Shown here: piece after piece, positions 61,791 to 64,000 of the stretch
How positions within the stretch are numbered: the first letter of the stretch is position 1
Layout: each line of letters opens with the position of its first letter
DNA from: Burkholderia anthina
GTDB taxonomy: Bacteria > Pseudomonadota > Gammaproteobacteria > Burkholderiales > Burkholderiaceae
Assembly (NCBI RefSeq): GCF_902498995.1
Contig: NZ_CABVLY010000006.1
Location: forward strand, 62,001 to 126,000
Length of the DNA: 64,000 nucleotides
Direction: 5' to 3'
Notes under the pieces: generated by a model
What the model was told of the DNA's origin: nothing
Databases searched by the model: none
Seen by the model: only the letters and a program-made list of their open reading frames with translations
Made by a program: the position numbers and the translations under genes

Positions 61791-63412
61791 TGATGTCGTC
61801 CTGTCGTCGAAGTGCCGCTCGGTGTGCCGGAAGCCGCGCGCGGCGCGGCCTGCGCATCCGGCTGCCGCGCGCCGTCCGGCAGCGCTTCGCGGCCGAAGCC
61901 GGCGAACGCCGCGGCCAGCAGCGCATCCTGGGTCCAGTTGCCGCGCTCGAACACGGCGGTCATGCGGCCGGCCGACATCACGCCGATCCGGTCGCAGATC
62001 AGCATCAGCTCGCGCAGGTCGCTCGAGACGACCACCAGCGCGCGGCCCTCGCGCGCGAGCGCGCCCATCAGCGTATAGATCTCGAATTTGGCGCCGACGT
62101 CGATGCCGCGCGTGGGTTCGTCGAACAGCAGCACGCCCATGTCGCGCGCGAGCCAGCGGCCGATCACGACTTTCTGCTGGTTGCCGCCCGACAGCTCGCC
62201 GACCGCCTGCGCGGCGCCGTGCGTGCGGATCCGCAGTGCGTCGATCTGCTGCTCGGCGAGCGCCGTCTCGCGCGCCGTATCGACGATGCCGCCGCGCGCG
62301 AGCCGGTCGAGCTGCCCCAGCGACACGTTCGACGTGACCGACTGCGACAGCAGCAATCCTTCGCCCTTGCGGTCCTCGGTGATCAGCGCGATGCCGTGCT
62401 TCACCGCGTCGACCGGCGAGCCGATGCGCGCGGGCTTCAGCGGATCGCCGACCGCGATCATCCCGGCGTCCGGCGTATCCGCGCCGTAGATCAGCCGCAG
62501 CAATTCGGTGCGCCCCGCGCCGATCAGCCCGGAGATCCCGAAGATTTCGCCCGAACGCACCTCGAGCGATACGTCCTGCACGGCCGTGCCGCGCGTCATG
62601 CCCGACACGACGAGTCGCGGCGCGCCGATATGGCGTGCGCCGAGATCGATGTGTTCGCCGATCTCGCGCCCGACCATCAGCGTGACGAGCCCGTCGGATG
62701 TCGTCGCGGCCATGTCGCCGACGTGCACGAGCCGACCGTCGCGCAACACCGCGACGCGCTCGGCCACGCGCGCGAGCTCCTCGAGGCGGTGCGAGATGTA
62801 GACGATCGCCACGCCGCGCGCCTTGAGCCGGTCGATCTGCTCGAACAGCAGTTCGACCTCGCGCGCGGTCAGCATCGCGGTCGGCTCGTCGAGGATCAGC
62901 ACGCGACAGTCGCCGATCAGGTTGCGCGCGATCTCGACCATCTGCTGGTGGCCGATGCCGAGCGCGCCCACCGGCGTATCGGGGTCGACCGCGTCGAGAC
63001 CGACCTGCGCCATCGCGGCGCGCGCGTCCTCGCGCAGCCGCGCGCGGTCGATGATGCCGAAGCGGCACGGCAAACGGTTCAGGAACAGGTTTTCGGCGAC
63101 CGTCAGCGTCGGCAGCAGGTTCAGCTCCTGCATCACCATGCGCACGCCGAGCGCCTCGGCCTGCGTGCGGCTCGCCGGCGCATAGGCCTGGCCGCCGAGC
63201 TGCATCGTGCCGCCCGTCGGATCGACGAGGCCGCCGATGATCTTCGACAGCGTGCTCTTGCCGGCGCCGTTCTCGCCCGTCAGCGCGAGCGCTTCGCCCG
63301 ACGCGAGCGTCAGCGTGACGTCGGCGAGCACGGGTTCGGCGTAGGTTTTGCCCACACCGGAGACGGACAGCACGGGAACGGCTGAACGGGAGGGTTGGAA
63401 GGTCGGTTCCAT
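61787..63412 (-). CDS. rbsA: Ribose-type ABC transporter ATPase (two ATPase units)
   Basis: 541 residues from MEPTFQPSRS (AGGA five bases upstream of ATG 63412). First unit: Walker A GENGAGKST, signature LGIGHQQMVEIARNL and Walker B VLILDEPTAML. Second unit: degenerate Walker A GLIGAGRTEL, signature ELSGGNQQKVVIGRWLA and Walker B VLLFDEPTRGIDVGAK. The degenerate second site is normal for sugar ATPases of the RbsA/MglA type. C-terminal tail Pro/Ala-rich. Confidence 0.93.
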   Translation of the reverse strand: MEPTFQPSRSAVPVLSVSGVGKTYAEPVLADVTLTLASGEALALTGENGAGKSTLSKIIGGLVDPTGGTMQLGGQAYAPASRTQAEALGVRMVMQELNLLPTLTVAENLFLNRLPCRFGIIDRARLREDARAAMAQVGLDAVDPDTPVGALGIGHQQMVEIARNLIGDCRVLILDEPTAMLTAREVELLFEQIDRLKARGVAIVYISHRLEELARVAERVAVLRDGRLVHVGDMAATTSDGLVTLMVGREIGEHIDLGARHIGAPRLVVSGMTRGTAVQDVSLEVRSGEIFGISGLIGAGRTELLRLIYGADTPDAGMIAVGDPLKPARIGSPVDAVKHGIALITEDRKGEGLLLSQSVTSNVSLGQLDRLARGGIVDTARETALAEQQIDALRIRTHGAAQAVGELSGGNQQKVVIGRWLARDMGVLLFDEPTRGIDVGAKFEIYTLMGALAREGRALVVVSSDLRELMLICDRIGVMSAGRMTAVFERGNWTQDALLAAAFAGFGREALPDGARQPDAQAAPRAASGTPSGTSTTGRHQ

Positions 63413-63559
63413 CGCGATCCTGGTTGCGGCCGCGCGCACGCGGCGCGCGGGTATGACGCTCACAAGTGCATGTGCATGCAGTGGCCGTGATCGCGCTCAC
63501 TCCGGATAACGGCCGCCGGCCCGGATTCTTGAGGGCGGCGGCCGCGACCGGCAGCGGCG

Positions 63560-64000
63560 TTACTTCGTCACGAGATCCACCGGCGTCTCGACCACGCCGG
63601 ACAAGTCGGCCTGCTTGCGATGCTCGGCGATCGCCTTGAGCGCCGTATCGATGCCGAACACCGCCTGCTTCGCCGCATACTGGTCGGCGGTCGCGAGCAC
63701 GCGGCCGTCCTTCAGCATCGGCTTGATCGCGTTGATGTTGTCGTAGCCGACCACGAACACCTTGCCCTGCTTGCCTGCCGCGCGCACGGCCGACACGGCG
63801 CCGATCGCCATGTTGTCGTTGCCGCACAGCAGCGCGCGCAGGTTCGGGTATTCGTTGAGCATCGCGGACGCAACCGCGTTGCCCTTGTCGATTTCCCATT
63901 CGCCCGACTGCACCGACACGACCTTCATCCCGCCCGCCTTCATCGCGTCCTGGAAGCCGGCCGTGCGCTGCTGCGCGTTGGTCGTCGTCGACACGCCCTC
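63560..64000 (-). CDS. rbsB: Ribose-type periplasmic binding protein, C-terminal part, cut by window edge
   Basis: The frame runs off the right edge; 146 residues are visible. Sugar-binding (peripla_BP_4) features: QQRTAGFQDAM, GEWEIDKGNAVASAMLNEYPNLRALLCGNDNMAIGAVSAVRAAGKQGKVFVVGYDNINAIKPMLKDGRVLATADQ. The N-terminal domain and signal peptide lie outside. First gene of the operon; 147 bases separate it from rbsA. Confidence 0.9.
   Translation of the reverse strand, partial: EGVSTTTNAQQRTAGFQDAMKAGGMKVVSVQSGEWEIDKGNAVASAMLNEYPNLRALLCGNDNMAIGAVSAVRAAGKQGKVFVVGYDNINAIKPMLKDGRVLATADQYAAKQAVFGIDTALKAIAEHRKQADLSGVVETPVDLVTK

Noticed and set aside
1-64000. CRISPR arrays, tRNA/rRNA genes, insertion sequences, prophage
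   Set aside because: I looked for regularly spaced repeats, cloverleaf-type sequences, transposase motifs and phage genes and saw none.

Overview
The window is GC-rich, tightly packed chromosomal DNA of a beta-proteobacterium. The gene content points to Burkholderia, most likely the Burkholderia cepacia complex. It holds a complete ornibactin siderophore locus, followed by a chaperone-usher fimbrial cluster and an AmrAB-OprA type efflux operon, a neighbourhood I recall from B. cenocepacia chromosome 1. I see no insertion sequence, prophage, CRISPR array, tRNA or rRNA.

Layout, left to right. (1) 1-1211: the end of a nucleotidyltransferase (AbiEii-like) gene, then a VapBC toxin-antitoxin pair whose promoter carries a perfect palindrome between its -35 and -10. 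(2) 1407-31868: the ornibactin locus. On the minus strand, from high to low coordinate, it reads orbS, orbH, orbG, orbC, orbD, orbF, orbB, then orbI, orbJ, orbK, pvdA, orbA, pvdF, orbL; orbE alone is on the plus strand, divergent from orbI. OrbS (ECF sigma) is preceded by a Fur-box-like site. Three promoters of the form TAAA-N17-CGTC (before orbH, orbI and orbE) fit OrbS control. PvdA hydroxylates ornithine, PvdF formylates it and OrbK/OrbL acylate it. OrbG is a likely aspartate beta-hydroxylase. OrbI (A-T-C-A-T-E-C-A-T) and OrbJ (C-A-T-C-T), helped by OrbH, assemble the peptide. OrbE exports it. OrbA, OrbB, OrbC and OrbD import the iron complex and OrbF probably reduces the iron. (3) 32208-32681: two small secreted-protein genes and a terminator. 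(4) 32726-38433: fimbrial pilin, usher, chaperone and tip-adhesin genes with a long AT-richer upstream region. (5) 38434-45038: oprA, amrB, amrA and the divergent tetR-type regulator amrR, with a 20-bp perfect palindrome between amrA and amrR. (6) 45118-45283: a candidate structured small RNA with its own promoter and terminator, then an M23 peptidase gene. (7) 46783-49172: a polar amino-acid ABC transporter (two permeases and a binding protein) with no ATPase gene in the window. (8) 49662-50966: a KgtP-like 2-oxoglutarate permease. (9) 51199-56191: the prkA-yeaH-spoVR stress module. (10) 56717-58498: a methyl-accepting chemotaxis protein ending in a CheR-tether pentapeptide. (11) 58778-64000: a ribose-type operon rbsB (partial), rbsA, rbsC, rbsR, rbsK.

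The most novel-looking element is the candidate small RNA near 45152-45283. The most informative regulatory signal is the OrbS-type promoter, found three times with identical spacing. By-eye adenylation-domain codes agree with the known ornibactin peptide.
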